Shown here piece after piece: positions 53,710 to 62,134 of a stretch of DNA of 64,000 bases (within the stretch, counting starts at the first letter, position 1; each line of letters opens with the position of its first letter). Where the stretch lies: the NCBI RefSeq assembly GCF_963677305.1, contig NZ_OY781925.1, forward strand, positions 2,942,783-3,006,782, read 5' to 3'. The stretch is from an uncultured Holophaga sp. GTDB taxonomy: Bacteria; Acidobacteriota; Holophagae; Holophagales; Holophagaceae. Made by a program: the position numbers and the translations under genes. Under the pieces are notes generated by a model. The model was given only the letters and a program-made list of their open reading frames with translations, did no database searches and was not told where the DNA came from.

Positions 53710-54234
53710 ATGCCCTCCAGGTGGGGAGGGGCTATCCTGGACCCGGTCCCTGCAACCGGAGTTCCCCTGCGCCTCCCCCTCTTCATGCCCCTCCTGCTCT
53801 GCCTCCCCCTGGCCGCCCAGGTCACGGGGCACTGGCGGCTCAGCTCCAGACCGGATCTTCCCCGCCTCTTCCATCAGGCCGGGGGGGGAGCCGGGGCGAA
53901 GGTGGAGCTGTTGCGGCACAACCGCATCCCCCAGGAGCTCCGGATCAGCCAGGAGGGCGGGCGCATCCTCTTCAGCGGCGAGGGCATCCCCTCTCAGTCT
54001 CTGCCCCTGGATGGTCGGGCCGTGCCGGTAGAGGGGGACGCCGGAGGCGCCTGCATGGCCGCGGCCCGTCAGCAGGGGCCCAGACTCGTCCACACCCTTC
54101 TGGGCGAGGCAGGGATGCGGGAGACGGTCATCCAGGAAGCGGGAGGGGTGCTCACCCTGCGGGTGACCGTGAAGTCTCTGGGTCTGGATCGCCCGGTGCG
54201 CTACACCCTCACCTACCGGCGCCAGACGCCATGA
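53710..54234 (+). CDS. Small secreted protein of unknown function
   Basis: A frame of 174 residues. The first 17 are doubtful: a hydrophobic signal peptide (RLPLFMPLLLCLPLAAQ) lies at about residues 21-37. An ATG at 53785 gives a shorter signal, and a CTG at 53767 has GGAG just upstream. The mature part is a beta-rich domain (GHWRLSSRPDLPRLFHQ, RIPQELRISQEGGRILFSGEG, VLTLRVTVKSLG). The stop overlaps the next ATG by 4 nt. No family is recognised. Confidence 0.65.
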   Translation: MPSRWGGAILDPVPATGVPLRLPLFMPLLLCLPLAAQVTGHWRLSSRPDLPRLFHQAGGGAGAKVELLRHNRIPQELRISQEGGRILFSGEGIPSQSLPLDGRAVPVEGDAGGACMAAARQQGPRLVHTLLGEAGMRETVIQEAGGVLTLRVTVKSLGLDRPVRYTLTYRRQTP

Positions 54235-54659
54235 AGGCCTGCCTCCTCTTCCTGCTCCTGGCCGCCCTGGGCAATGCCACCTACCACCTGGGTCAGAAGA
54301 CCCTGCCCCAGGGAAGCAACCCCATGGCCGTGCTCATGGCGGTCTACGCCCTGGCCTTCCTCATGTCCGCCCTGGCTCTGCCCCTCTTCGCCGGGGGCGC
54401 GGGCGTCCCCCTGCTGCGCCAAGTGGCTTCCTGGCCGGTCCTGGCCCTGGCCGTGGGGGTCTTCCTCATCGAACTGGGCTTCCTGCTCGCCTACCGCAGC
54501 GGAGCTTCGCTCCAGTGGTCCGGCTCCGCTGTCAATGGGGTCTCCGCCCTCCTGCTGGTGCCCATCGCCCTCCTGGTCTTCAAGGAGGCGTGGGCCCCGG
54601 GGCGCCTCCTGGGCATCCTCCTGACCCTGGGGGGACTCTTCCTGATGGCGCGGCACTGA
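54231..54659 (+). CDS. Four-helix EamA/SMR-like membrane transporter
   Basis: A 142-residue protein of four membrane segments: residues 3-22, 31-52, 66-88 and 97-138. The words LAALGNATYHLGQKTLP at the start and VLLVPIALLVFKEAWAPGRLLGILLTLGGLFLMA at the end (split here as LLVFKEAW and GILLTLGGL) are typical of half-size drug/metabolite transporters of the EamA type, which act as dimers. ATGA overlap with the upstream gene shows coupling. Substrate unknown. Confidence 0.8.
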   Translation: MKACLLFLLLAALGNATYHLGQKTLPQGSNPMAVLMAVYALAFLMSALALPLFAGGAGVPLLRQVASWPVLALAVGVFLIELGFLLAYRSGASLQWSGSAVNGVSALLLVPIALLVFKEAWAPGRLLGILLTLGGLFLMARH

Positions 54660-54806
54660 GGACAGATGCCACGCCTCCACACCACCAGGCGCTCCACAGG
54701 GCTCCGGGCTTCAGGCTATCCTGGAGCCTGACTGGCAAACGACACATGTAGTGCGGGGCGCACGTAAAGCTGATCACGGCACCAGTCCTCTTCGAGAGGA
54801 GCCGTC

Positions 54807-55289
54807 ATGCCGCACACCCGCCTTCAGATCCTGGCCTTCATGGGCCTCACGGTCCTGCTTTCCGTGGTCTGCTTCACCACCTACAACGTGGCTCTGGCCC
54901 ATGGAGGGCTCTCCAACCGGACCTTCGCCCTGGCCCTGCGCGAAGTGCCTGCCGAGTTCGCCCTGGCATTTCTGCTGGAGGCCCTGGTGGTCTACCGCCT
55001 GGCTCAGCGCATGGCCTTCCGCTACGTCAACCCCAGCACAGACCGGCCCATCGTGATCGTCCTGGCTCTCACCGGATGCACCATCACCCTCATGTGCCCG
55101 TCCATGAGCCTGGCCTCCGTCCTGCTGCACCAGGGCCCCGGACCCGACCTGATCGCCCGGTGGCTGCGGGCCGTGGTCTGGAACTTCCCCTTCGCCTTCT
55201 TCACCCAGGTCTTCTTCATCGGCCCCACGGTGAGAACCCTCTGCCGGGGTCTGTTCCCCGTGCGGGCGGGCCAGCCCCTATCATCGTAA
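54807..55289 (+). CDS. DUF2798-like membrane protein
   Basis: A 160-residue protein with four membrane segments in two similar halves. Each half runs from a hydrophobic helix to a second helix ending in an Arg-rich edge: FMGLTVLLSVVCFTTYNVA ... FLLEALVVYRLAQRMAF, then LALTGCTITLMCPSMSLAS ... WNFPFAFFTQVFFIGPTVRTL. That duplication fits tandem DUF2798 units. GAGAGGAGC precedes the ATG at about 7 nt. Function unknown. Confidence 0.75.
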   Translation: MPHTRLQILAFMGLTVLLSVVCFTTYNVALAHGGLSNRTFALALREVPAEFALAFLLEALVVYRLAQRMAFRYVNPSTDRPIVIVLALTGCTITLMCPSMSLASVLLHQGPGPDLIARWLRAVVWNFPFAFFTQVFFIGPTVRTLCRGLFPVRAGQPLSS

Positions 55290-55321
55290 GACGAGGCTTG
55301 CCTCCCCCCCCAGGACCCCCA

Positions 55322-57382
55322 ATGCGCTTCCGCCCGCTCCTCCCAATCCTCACCCTCCTCCTCAGCACCGGGGCCATCCGGGCCGAGGAGGGCATGTGGA
55401 CCTTCGAGAACCTCCCCTTGAAAGCCCTGCAAACCCGCTATGGTTTCGCCCCGGATGCCACCTGGCTGGGCCGACTGCAGCAGGCCACCCTGCGCTTCCC
55501 AGGGGGGACCGGCTCCTTCGTGAGCCCCGACGGCCTGGTGATCACCAACCATCATGTGGGGCGAGGCGCCATTCAGCAGGTCTCTTCCGCCGCCTCGGAC
55601 TTCATCCGGGACGGCTTCACGGCCCAGGACCGGACCCACGAGCTGAAGGTGCCCGGACTGGAGCTCATGATGCTGGTCTCCACCGAGGAGGTCACCACCC
55701 GGGTCAATGGGGAGGTGAAGCCAGGGATGTCGGCTGCGGAGGCCCTGAAGGCGCGGAGGGCGGCCCTCAGCAGCCTGCGACAGGCAGAGGAGACCCGTAC
55801 CGGCCTGACCTGCGAGCCCGTGACCCTCTACCAGGGCGGGGAATATTGGCTCTACCGCTACCGGAAGTTCAGGGATGTGCGCCTGGTGGCCGCGCCGGAG
55901 GCCGGGGTCGCCAGCTTCGGCGGGGACGCTGACAATTACACCTATCCCCGCTGGAACCTGGACTTCGCCCTCTTCCGGGTCTACGAGGAGGGCCATCCCT
56001 ACCACCCCGCGGGCTTCCTCCCCTTCAGCAACACCCCTCTGAAGGCCGGGGACCTGACCTTCATCGCAGGCCACCCCGGGACCACCTACCGGGGACAGAC
56101 CTGGGCCCAGATGGCCTTCGCCCGGGACACCGCCATCCCTTTCCAGCTGGCGGCGCTGGGGCGCCAGCGCTCAGCCATCGAGGCCTATGCCCAGACCTCT
56201 CCGGAGGCCACCCGCACCTCGGCCGATGCCCTCTCAGGCATCGCCAACCAGTCCAAGCGCCTGGAAGGCCAGCTCCGGGGGCTTCTCAGACCCGGCGCCC
56301 TGGAGGGTGTCGCGCAGATGGAGACCGAACTGCGCCGGAGCCTGGAGGCCCGCCCGGACCTTCGGGAGACATCTGCCAGCTGGGAGCGCATCCGGGAGGC
56401 GGTGTCGGCCGAGAAGGAACAGCTGGGAACCTACACCTGCATCTCCCCACGCTCCTGCACTCTGCTGGACCATGCCCTCACCCTGGTCCGGATCCATGCT
56501 GAAGAGGCCCTCCCCTCCCCAGAGCGGCTTCCGGCCTATGCCGACGGCAGCCTCAAAGCCACCCGAGAGCGCCTCCTGAATCCCCGCCCCCTCAGCCCGG
56601 GCCTTGATGAGGCCCGCCTGGGTTGGATGCTCGCGGAGGCACGGGACCTCCTGGGTCCGGAGCACCCTTTTGTGAAGGCGGCTCTGGCGGGCCGCCCCCC
56701 CGCAGTGGCCGCCCGGGCTGCCTTCGCCGGCACCCGGCTCCAGGATCCTGCCTACCGCAGGCAGCTCCTGGTGGGGGGTGCTGCAGCGGTGCAGACCAGC
56801 GGAGACAGCCTCCTGGCCCTGGCCCGGATCCTGGACCCCTTCCAGCGGGAGGTCCAGAAGCGCTGGGAAGCAGAGGTCCAGGGCGTCCTGGCGGAACACG
56901 GGGGCCGCATCGCCCGGGCGCGCTTCGCCCTCCAGGGCCACGCCCGGTACCCCGATGCCACCTTCACCCTGCGTCTGAGTTACGGCACAGTCGGGACCTA
57001 CCCCACAGGGAGCGGCACCCTGGCTCAGCCCTTCACCACCTTCCTGGGGCTGTATGACCGCCACGCAGGCTGGGGGGGCCAGGGGGACTGGGCCCTCCCC
57101 CCACGCTGGCAGGGGGCCCGGAGCAGCCTGGACCTGACCACCCCCTACAACTTCATCTACAGCTGCGACACCGTGGGGGGCAACTCGGGGAGCCCGGTGG
57201 TGAACCGCTCCGGCGCCTTCGTCGGCATCAACTTCGACAGCGTCTTCGAAGGCCAGGGGGGGTACTACGTCTATGACTCCGAGACCAAGCGGGCGGTGGC
57301 TGTGGACGCCCGGGCGATCCTGGCCTCCCTCCGCCAGGTGATGGGGGGGGCCTGGATCGCCTCGGAGCTCAGAGAACGCTGA
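55322..57382 (+). CDS. S46-family dipeptidyl peptidase
   Basis: A 686-residue secreted or periplasmic serine peptidase of the DPP7/DPP11 class. After a signal peptide (MRFRPLLPILTLLLSTGAIRA) the protein starts with EEGMWTFENLPLKAL, the conserved S46 opening. The catalytic His is in LVITNHHVGRGAI near residue 79, an Asp is in GGDADNYTYPRWNLDFALFR, and the nucleophile Ser is in GGNSGSPVVN near 625. Length is close to the usual 700-720. These enzymes release dipeptides from peptide N-termini and support growth on peptides. The start is 33 nt after the DUF2798 gene. Confidence 0.95.
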   Translation: MRFRPLLPILTLLLSTGAIRAEEGMWTFENLPLKALQTRYGFAPDATWLGRLQQATLRFPGGTGSFVSPDGLVITNHHVGRGAIQQVSSAASDFIRDGFTAQDRTHELKVPGLELMMLVSTEEVTTRVNGEVKPGMSAAEALKARRAALSSLRQAEETRTGLTCEPVTLYQGGEYWLYRYRKFRDVRLVAAPEAGVASFGGDADNYTYPRWNLDFALFRVYEEGHPYHPAGFLPFSNTPLKAGDLTFIAGHPGTTYRGQTWAQMAFARDTAIPFQLAALGRQRSAIEAYAQTSPEATRTSADALSGIANQSKRLEGQLRGLLRPGALEGVAQMETELRRSLEARPDLRETSASWERIREAVSAEKEQLGTYTCISPRSCTLLDHALTLVRIHAEEALPSPERLPAYADGSLKATRERLLNPRPLSPGLDEARLGWMLAEARDLLGPEHPFVKAALAGRPPAVAARAAFAGTRLQDPAYRRQLLVGGAAAVQTSGDSLLALARILDPFQREVQKRWEAEVQGVLAEHGGRIARARFALQGHARYPDATFTLRLSYGTVGTYPTGSGTLAQPFTTFLGLYDRHAGWGGQGDWALPPRWQGARSSLDLTTPYNFIYSCDTVGGNSGSPVVNRSGAFVGINFDSVFEGQGGYYVYDSETKRAVAVDARAILASLRQVMGGAWIASELRER

Positions 57383-57653
57383 GGTTCCGGGGTGGCCCCC
57401 CAGGTAGCCAGCCTGGCGCTTCGCCCGCGGCCGGCTTGAGCTCCTCCAGGAACGGCTTCGTGCTGAGCTCCGCCCGCATGGAGCCCTGGGACGGACCACG
57501 ATCAGGCGCTCGTTATCGCCGCACTCGATGACCTCAAGGCACTGGGTGTTTTCGAGCTTCTCGCGGAAGGCGGTGAATTTACGGCTCACCAGCTCCAGGA
57601 AGCCATGGAAGAGCTGCTGGAATACCAGGAAATCGAATCAGTCCATAAGGGGT
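57383..57653. other. Gene-free spacer with a possible coding remnant
   Basis: This 271-nt spacer between S46 and a convergent chemoreceptor has a protein-like stretch readable on both strands at 57500-57650. The minus strand gives RKFTAFREKLENTQ then a likely frameshift before MRAELSTKPFLEELK; the plus strand gives ALDDLKALGVFELLAEG. Neither has a start with a ribosome-binding site. I treat it as a decayed fragment of unknown origin. Confidence 0.35.
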
Positions 57654-59294
57654 TCAGGCCGTGCGGAAGCGCTGCACCGACTCGGCCAGAGATTGGGCGG
57701 TTTCCCGGACCCCCTGGGAGGCCCGATTCACGAGATCAGTGGCCTCCAGGTTCTGCTCCACCACACCCGCCACCCGGCCCATGTCCCCCTGGAGCCGATC
57801 CGACACGCTGCGCTGTTCGTGGAGTGCCTGGGTGATCTCGGAGACATCCCGGATCAGGATCTCCAGAGAGGCCAGAGTCGCCTCCAGTGAGCTGCTGGCT
57901 TCATCCACCTGGGCCACGGAGTCCAAAGAGAGACTGCGACTCTCATCAAAACCCTCCATCACAGTCCGGGTACGCTCCTGGATCTCGGCCACCATGCTGC
58001 TGATCTCACCGGTGGAGCTGGCAGTCCGCTCCGCCAACTTCCGGACTTCATCGGCCACCACCGCGAAGCCCTTGCCGAACTCCCCGGCCTTGGCGGCCTC
58101 GATGGAGGCGTTGAGGGCCAAGAGGTTGGTCTGCTCGGCAATCTCCTGAATGACGGCGACGATGCCGCTGATCCGCTCCCCGGTGCGCCGGAGGTGCTGC
58201 ATCTCGCCCGTGCTGGACTCGATGCGCTCGCTCACCCTCCGGATGCAGCTCACCGTCGACTCCATGGCCCTGCGACCGGCCGCAGAGCTCTGGTCGGCCC
58301 TCCGCGCCACTTGCTGGGCCTGCTCGGCGGCCTGACTGATCTGGAGGATGCTGGTCCCCAGGGAACTCACCGAGGCCTCCATGGAGCGGGCAGCCTCTCC
58401 CTGGTCCGCCGCCCCTTCGCGGAGCTGTCCAGAAGTCTGGGCCATGGCATCCGAGGAGTGAGTCAGGCAGGTCATGCCCGCGGCAATCTCCCCCACCAGC
58501 CCCCCCAGGGCCCCCCGGGTCCGCTCCAGGGCCTCGGCCATGGCACCCATCTCATCCCGGCGACGGAGGACGACCGCCTGAGTCAGGTCCCCACTGGCAA
58601 AGCGCCCCAACGCCCCCTCCAGGACCCTGACGGCCCGCGCCAGGGGCAGCGTGACCCCCAGGAAGAGAAGGAAGCCGATCCCGAGGGTGAAGCCGAAGAC
58701 AGTCCAGAGCCGCCTGCGCGAGGCCTGGAGACCGGCGGCGGCACCCTGCTCCGTGATGAGGTTGGACTGGTTGGCGAGCAGGACCACCTGATCGATGGCC
58801 CGGCGGTGGAGCTCATAGGCCTGCCCCATCTCGCCCAGAACCCTGGCCGCAGCGGCCCGATCACCCCGCTCAAGGGCAGGAAGGTACTGGTTCAGGGCCA
58901 GATCGAAGAAGTGCGGCACCGGTTGGTGGGCATCCTGGAGGAAGGCCCGGGCGATGGAAGGTTCCAGGGACTGCCCCTGCCAGAAGGCATGGCGGGTGTC
59001 GTAGTCCTGCTTCAAGGCGGCCAGGCGCTTTCCCAGGGCTTGACGCTCGCCGATGCTCTCGGCCCGGAAGAGTTCCAGGGAGACCAGGTAGGACTCGATG
59101 ATGTAGTTCGGAGGGGGCAGGATGTCGGCCACGAGGTCCTTGCCCTGCACGATGTGCTCGTACGTGGGTCCACCAACCCGAAGGGCTTCCAGGGTCCGGA
59201 AGGAGCGGACTCCGAAGATGACGAAGCCAGCAAATACGACCAGGAGCACCATGGCCAACTGGGTCCGGAGCTTCAATCGGGAAAAAAGAACCAT
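57654..59294 (-). CDS. Methyl-accepting chemotaxis protein
   Basis: A 546-residue chemoreceptor with TM1 near residues 10-28 ([19 protein letters not shown]), a helical periplasmic sensor of about 170 residues, and TM2 near 205-225 ([21 protein letters not shown]). HAMP and a signalling domain follow, with tip [27 protein letters not shown]. The ATG at 59294 follows GGAAGTG by about 4 nt and is preferred over 59309. The predicted promoter 60-95 nt upstream is good. It differs from the other four in having NASIEA in place of NAAIEA at the tip. Confidence 0.94.
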   Translation of the reverse strand: MVLFSRLKLRTQLAMVLLVVFAGFVIFGVRSFRTLEALRVGGPTYEHIVQGKDLVADILPPPNYIIESYLVSLELFRAESIGERQALGKRLAALKQDYDTRHAFWQGQSLEPSIARAFLQDAHQPVPHFFDLALNQYLPALERGDRAAAARVLGEMGQAYELHRRAIDQVVLLANQSNLITEQGAAAGLQASRRRLWTVFGFTLGIGFLLFLGVTLPLARAVRVLEGALGRFASGDLTQAVVLRRRDEMGAMAEALERTRGALGGLVGEIAAGMTCLTHSSDAMAQTSGQLREGAADQGEAARSMEASVSSLGTSILQISQAAEQAQQVARRADQSSAAGRRAMESTVSCIRRVSERIESSTGEMQHLRRTGERISGIVAVIQEIAEQTNLLALNASIEAAKAGEFGKGFAVVADEVRKLAERTASSTGEISSMVAEIQERTRTVMEGFDESRSLSLDSVAQVDEASSSLEATLASLEILIRDVSEITQALHEQRSVSDRLQGDMGRVAGVVEQNLEATDLVNRASQGVRETAQSLAESVQRFRTA

Positions 59295-59362
59295 TTCACT
59301 TCCAAACAATCGGACATCACCAAGGCTAGGCGGGACCCAGTCCTTTTCAATGGCAAAAGGTC

Positions 59363-59390
59363 ATTCTGTCCACGCAATTGAGCTTGTCAA
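59363..59390 (-). promoter_or_regulatory. Predicted sigma70-type promoter of the 57.6-kb chemoreceptor
   Basis: On the minus strand TTGACA (59390-59385), 16-nt spacer, CAGAAT (59368-59363). The transcript would begin near 59356, giving a leader of about 60 nt. Confidence 0.55.
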
Positions 59391-59438
59391 TTATTTTAAT
59401 AATAAATCAACATAGGCTCGAATCCCGCCCCAAACGGC

Positions 59439-59471
59439 AACCGCCCGCACCCCAGAAGGGTGCGGGCGGTT
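59439..59471 (-). terminator. 14-bp GC-rich hairpin after the 22-codon gene
   Basis: AACCGCCCGCACCC (59439-59452) pairs perfectly with GGGTGCGGGCGGTT (59458-59471), loop of 5 nt. It starts 20 nt after the stop of the small gene on the minus strand. Only a short T-run (GTTT) follows, so termination may be partly factor-dependent. Confidence 0.6.
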
Positions 59472-59491
59472 ACCGCGGGATGTGGAGGTGT

Positions 59492-59560
59492 CTATCCGAT
59501 GACGCGACGGATGGACTGGACGACCATGAGTTTGCAGATGCTCAGGACCAGGTTGATCAT
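59492..59560 (-). CDS. 22-residue amphipathic peptide gene
   Basis: The peptide begins MINLVLSICKLMVV and ends QSIRRVIG: hydrophobic first, then two Arg near the C-terminus, as in small membrane-active or regulatory peptides. AAGGAGG lies 7 nt upstream of the ATG, the best ribosome-binding site nearby. A sigma70-like promoter is about 75 nt upstream and a perfect hairpin follows the stop. Together these form a complete transcription unit in a 580-nt spacer. Type I toxin, leader peptide and membrane-protein modulator are all possible; no homolog is recognised. Confidence 0.6.
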   Translation of the reverse strand: MINLVLSICKLMVVQSIRRVIG

Positions 59561-59633
59561 CTTTGGCCTCCTTCCCTGCGTGGAATTTGATGCCTGTGAA
59601 TGGTTTGGGTTAACCCCGGCTTGGTACCAGATA

Positions 59634-59662
59634 ACGATACGCCAGTACCGCCATGCAGTCAA
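59634..59662 (-). promoter_or_regulatory. Predicted promoter of the 22-codon gene
   Basis: On the minus strand TTGACT (59662-59657), 17-nt spacer, TATCGT (59639-59634). The start would be near 59627, giving a leader of about 67 nt before the ATG. Leader contains the palindrome GGGTTAACCC. Confidence 0.6.
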
Positions 59663-59824
59663 TAGCAAGACCATCTTTTTCTCCGCCCTCTGCCCATTGG
59701 CCCTTGAAAACCAAGCCTTTCACCGACTTCAGGCCCGCAGCCCCACCCTTCAGGCTCCACTTCTACTGAGATGGAACGCCCTCAAGGGGACTCACTGAAC
59801 CGGACCTGACTTTTTTTTCGCCGG

Positions 59825-59839
59825 GGACACAATATGTCC
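59825..59839. promoter_or_regulatory. Operator-like dyad upstream of the His-rich gene
   Basis: GGACA and TGTCC flank the 5-nt centre CAATA, 38 nt before the His-rich ATG and just after a run of eight T. It is a candidate operator or promoter element; binding protein unknown. Confidence 0.4.
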
Positions 59840-59876
59840 TGGCCTTCTCCGTCCACAGAGATGAAAGGAGGAGTCC

Positions 59877-60323
59877 ATGAGATTCCATAACATGCACAAA
59901 GAAGGCCCCCAGCCCCACCACCTTGACCCTCGCGGTTCCCAGAAGGGGCACCCGGAGACGGGCGAGGGTCCCCAGCTCCACCCTCACGGGAGGCATCACC
60001 ACCGCAACTACCACGGCCTCCACGGCGAACCCTCGGAGAGCGGCGAGGGCCGGCATCCCCATTCCCCCGGAGGACACCACCATCCAGGCCATCACGACGC
60101 TCAGGGCGGGCACCCGGGGACCGGCGAGGACCCCCACCACCACCGCGACCGCCACGGTTTTCGGGTTCAGCGCCCGGAGAGGGGTTGGGATTCCCAGGGT
60201 TCCCCCCACGCCGAACAACCCAAAGACCTCGCCCCGGAGACATGCACGGGCCACTGCCGAACCTGCCAGGAGCGGCCTTGCCTGAAGGCCCGGGGAAGGG
60301 AGGCCTTTGGACCCGGTCGGTGA
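59877..60323 (+). CDS. His- and Cys-rich putative metal-binding protein
   Basis: A 148-residue hydrophilic protein with about 26 His, mostly in clusters between residues 14 and 95 (PHGRHHHRNYHG, SPGGHHHPGHH, EDPHHHRDRH). The spacing GHPETGEG / PSESGEGRH / GHPGTGED suggests three loose repeats. Near the C-terminus are four Cys in CTGHCRTCQERPC. No signal peptide or membrane span is present. GGAGGAG precedes the ATG by 4 nt. Its 3' end overlaps the ECF sigma gene by 17 nt. Metal binding is inferred from composition. It might be a metal sensor controlling the sigma factor or a metal store; no described family is recognised. Confidence 0.7.
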   Translation: MRFHNMHKEGPQPHHLDPRGSQKGHPETGEGPQLHPHGRHHHRNYHGLHGEPSESGEGRHPHSPGGHHHPGHHDAQGGHPGTGEDPHHHRDRHGFRVQRPERGWDSQGSPHAEQPKDLAPETCTGHCRTCQERPCLKARGREAFGPGR

Positions 60324-60843
60324 AACCCTCGCCCGAGAGCTGGGCCGCCTCAAGGGCTTCATCCGGAGCCGGGTCTGGCAGGAGAGCGATGCCGAGGATA
60401 TCGTCCAGGAGGTTCTCTACGAGTTCGTCAGGGCTCAAGAGGCCATGGAACCCATCCGCGAAGCTGGGGCTTGGCTCTTCCAGGTGGCCCGCCACCGCAT
60501 CACAGACCTCTTCCGGCGCAGGAGCACCGAAGTCAGACGCCTGCATATCGAAGAGGATGAGGGAGACCTGAGTCTGGAGGACTGGCTCCCCTCGCCCGAG
60601 GCCGGTCCCGATGCCCTTTATGCTCGTCAACTCCTCCTTGAAGAGCTGGACCAAGCCCTGGATGAGCTCCCCGAGCTGCAGCGCCAGGTCTTCATCGCCC
60701 ATGCCATCGAAGGACACAGCTTCAAGGAGCTCTCGGAGGCATGGGCGGTCCCCATCAACACCCTGCTCTCCCGCAAACACAACGCAGTCAAGTTCCTCCG
60801 GCGACGCTTGGAGGGCATTTACCAGGAGTACCCCCATGCATGA
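60307..60843 (+). CDS. ECF-type RNA polymerase sigma factor
   Basis: A 178-residue sigma70-family protein containing only region 2 (ESDAEDIVQEVLYEFVRAQ, WLFQVARHRITDLFRRRS) and region 4 (ELPELQRQVFIAHAIEGHSFKELSEAWAVPINTLLSRKHNAVKFL, key words LQRQVF and INTLLSRKHNAV). The predicted start is a TTG at 60307, with AAGGGAGG 4 nt upstream, inside the His-rich gene. Its stop overlaps the next gene by 8 nt. No anti-sigma factor of known type is adjacent; the flanking His-rich proteins are candidates to regulate it. Confidence 0.9.
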   Translation: MDPVGETLARELGRLKGFIRSRVWQESDAEDIVQEVLYEFVRAQEAMEPIREAGAWLFQVARHRITDLFRRRSTEVRRLHIEEDEGDLSLEDWLPSPEAGPDALYARQLLLEELDQALDELPELQRQVFIAHAIEGHSFKELSEAWAVPINTLLSRKHNAVKFLRRRLEGIYQEYPHA

Positions 60844-61183
60844 GCATCCCTTCCCTCCTCACCGGCCCTGGCGCCGTGGCCTGCCCTTCCTGTTGCTCCT
60901 GCTGGCAGCGCTGCTCGTGATGGGCCTGGCTGTCCACCTGCTCTGGAACGCCCTGATGCCCTCCATCCTGGGCGTCCGCCCCCTCCACTACGGCCAAGCC
61001 CTGGGGCTCCTCATTCTGACCCGGCTTCTCGTGGGTGGCTGGAGCCGGGGCCCTCTCCCCCTCCTGCACCGTCGCCACCGCCCCTTCCAGCGCTGGGACC
61101 GGATGGGCCCGGAGGAGCGGGAGCGCTTCCGCCAGGGACTCCGGCATCGCGGCCACGGCGCCCCGCCCCATGAACACCCATGA
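60836..61183 (+). CDS. Small membrane protein with His-rich ends
   Basis: A 115-residue protein starting MHEHPFPPHRPW, followed by two membrane segments near residues 15-38 (LPFLLLLLAALLVMGLAVHLL) and 45-65. The charged tail has MGPEERERFRQGLRHRGHG and ends PPHEHP. The tail resembles periplasmic metal-sensor helices such as those of CnrX/CpxP-like proteins in its Glu/Arg/Phe pattern, though only weakly. It overlaps the ECF sigma gene and could be its membrane partner or anti-sigma. No family is recognised. Confidence 0.7.
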   Translation: MHEHPFPPHRPWRRGLPFLLLLLAALLVMGLAVHLLWNALMPSILGVRPLHYGQALGLLILTRLLVGGWSRGPLPLLHRRHRPFQRWDRMGPEERERFRQGLRHRGHGAPPHEHP

Positions 61184-61257
61184 AGCCGTCACACCCAAGG
61201 CTCCGGGCTATCCAAGAACAACAGGCAAGGAGCGGATTTCACGCAAGGAGGCATGCC

Positions 61258-61983
61258 ATGTCCTTGGAAGGCAAGGAGATCGTCATCATTGGAGGAAGCT
61301 CTGGGTTCGGTCTGGAAATCGCAGCCCAGGCGGCCCTGCAGGGAGCCCGGCTCATCATCACCGGCCGGGATGCCTCGAAGCTGGAAGCAGCCCTGGCTGC
61401 GCTCAGGGAGAGGGGGGCCGAGGTCCGGGGTGAATGCCTGGATGTGGCAGACCACCAGGCCCTGGAGCGTTTCCTGGCCAGTACGGGTGGCTATGACCAT
61501 CTGGTATCCATGGCTGGCGGCTTCATGGGGGGCGGTTTTCTGGGGGCTCCCGAAGAAGTCATCAGGCAAGCCGTGGAGGAGAAGTTCTTCGCCAATCTGA
61601 CGGTTGCCAGAGCCGCAGCCCCTGGCCTGAGGCCGGGTGGAAGCATGGTCTTCACATCAGGCTCCGGAGGGCACCCCCATGACGCTTCGGGCGCCATCAT
61701 CGGCAATGAAGCGATCCGGACCATGGTGCGGGGCCTTGGGGTCGAGCTGGCTCCGAGCCGCCGGGTCAATGCAGTGGCACCCACCTGGACCCCCACCCCC
61801 CTATGGCGCCACCTCAATCCAGAACAGCTGGAAGGGAGCAGAGCCAGCTTTGCCGGGCGCATACCCCTGGGTCGGACCGCAGAGGTCCGGGAGGTGGCGG
61901 CAGCCTATCTCTTCCTGATGTCCAACGCTTTCATCACCGGGCAGACCCTGACCCTTGATGGCGGGCTGACCCTAGTGGAATAG
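61258..61983 (+). CDS. Short-chain dehydrogenase/reductase-fold protein without canonical Tyr/Lys
   Basis: A 241-residue SDR-fold protein. The nucleotide-binding glycine motif GGSSGFGLEI, the acidic/Arg site ITGRD and the structural SMAGG (in place of NNAG) are present. The active-site Ser region is VFTSGSGG, but the usual YxxxK is missing: the aligned segment reads SGAIIGNEAIRTMVRGL. A C-terminal GQTLTLDGGLTLVE is standard. The ATG at 61258 has AAGGAGG about 7 nt upstream; the frame is open further back. It may be a binding or regulatory SDR or use other residues. Confidence 0.85.
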   Translation: MSLEGKEIVIIGGSSGFGLEIAAQAALQGARLIITGRDASKLEAALAALRERGAEVRGECLDVADHQALERFLASTGGYDHLVSMAGGFMGGGFLGAPEEVIRQAVEEKFFANLTVARAAAPGLRPGGSMVFTSGSGGHPHDASGAIIGNEAIRTMVRGLGVELAPSRRVNAVAPTWTPTPLWRHLNPEQLEGSRASFAGRIPLGRTAEVREVAAAYLFLMSNAFITGQTLTLDGGLTLVE

Positions 61984-62134
61984 GGCAACAACGGGCTCAA
62001 GCTCGACAGGGCATAGATCCATGCCGAGCAGCAAACGCCGAGAGCAAGTCGGACTCTCACCTTGCCCGAGGACACCCGCCGCTGTAACTTCCAGGGGAGT
62101 CCGGTCATCACAGACACCTACAGAGGAGCTATCC

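Noticed and set aside
57500..57650. Protein-like sequence on both strands between S46 and the chemoreceptor
   Set aside because: No start signal or family on either strand; kept only as a possible remnant.
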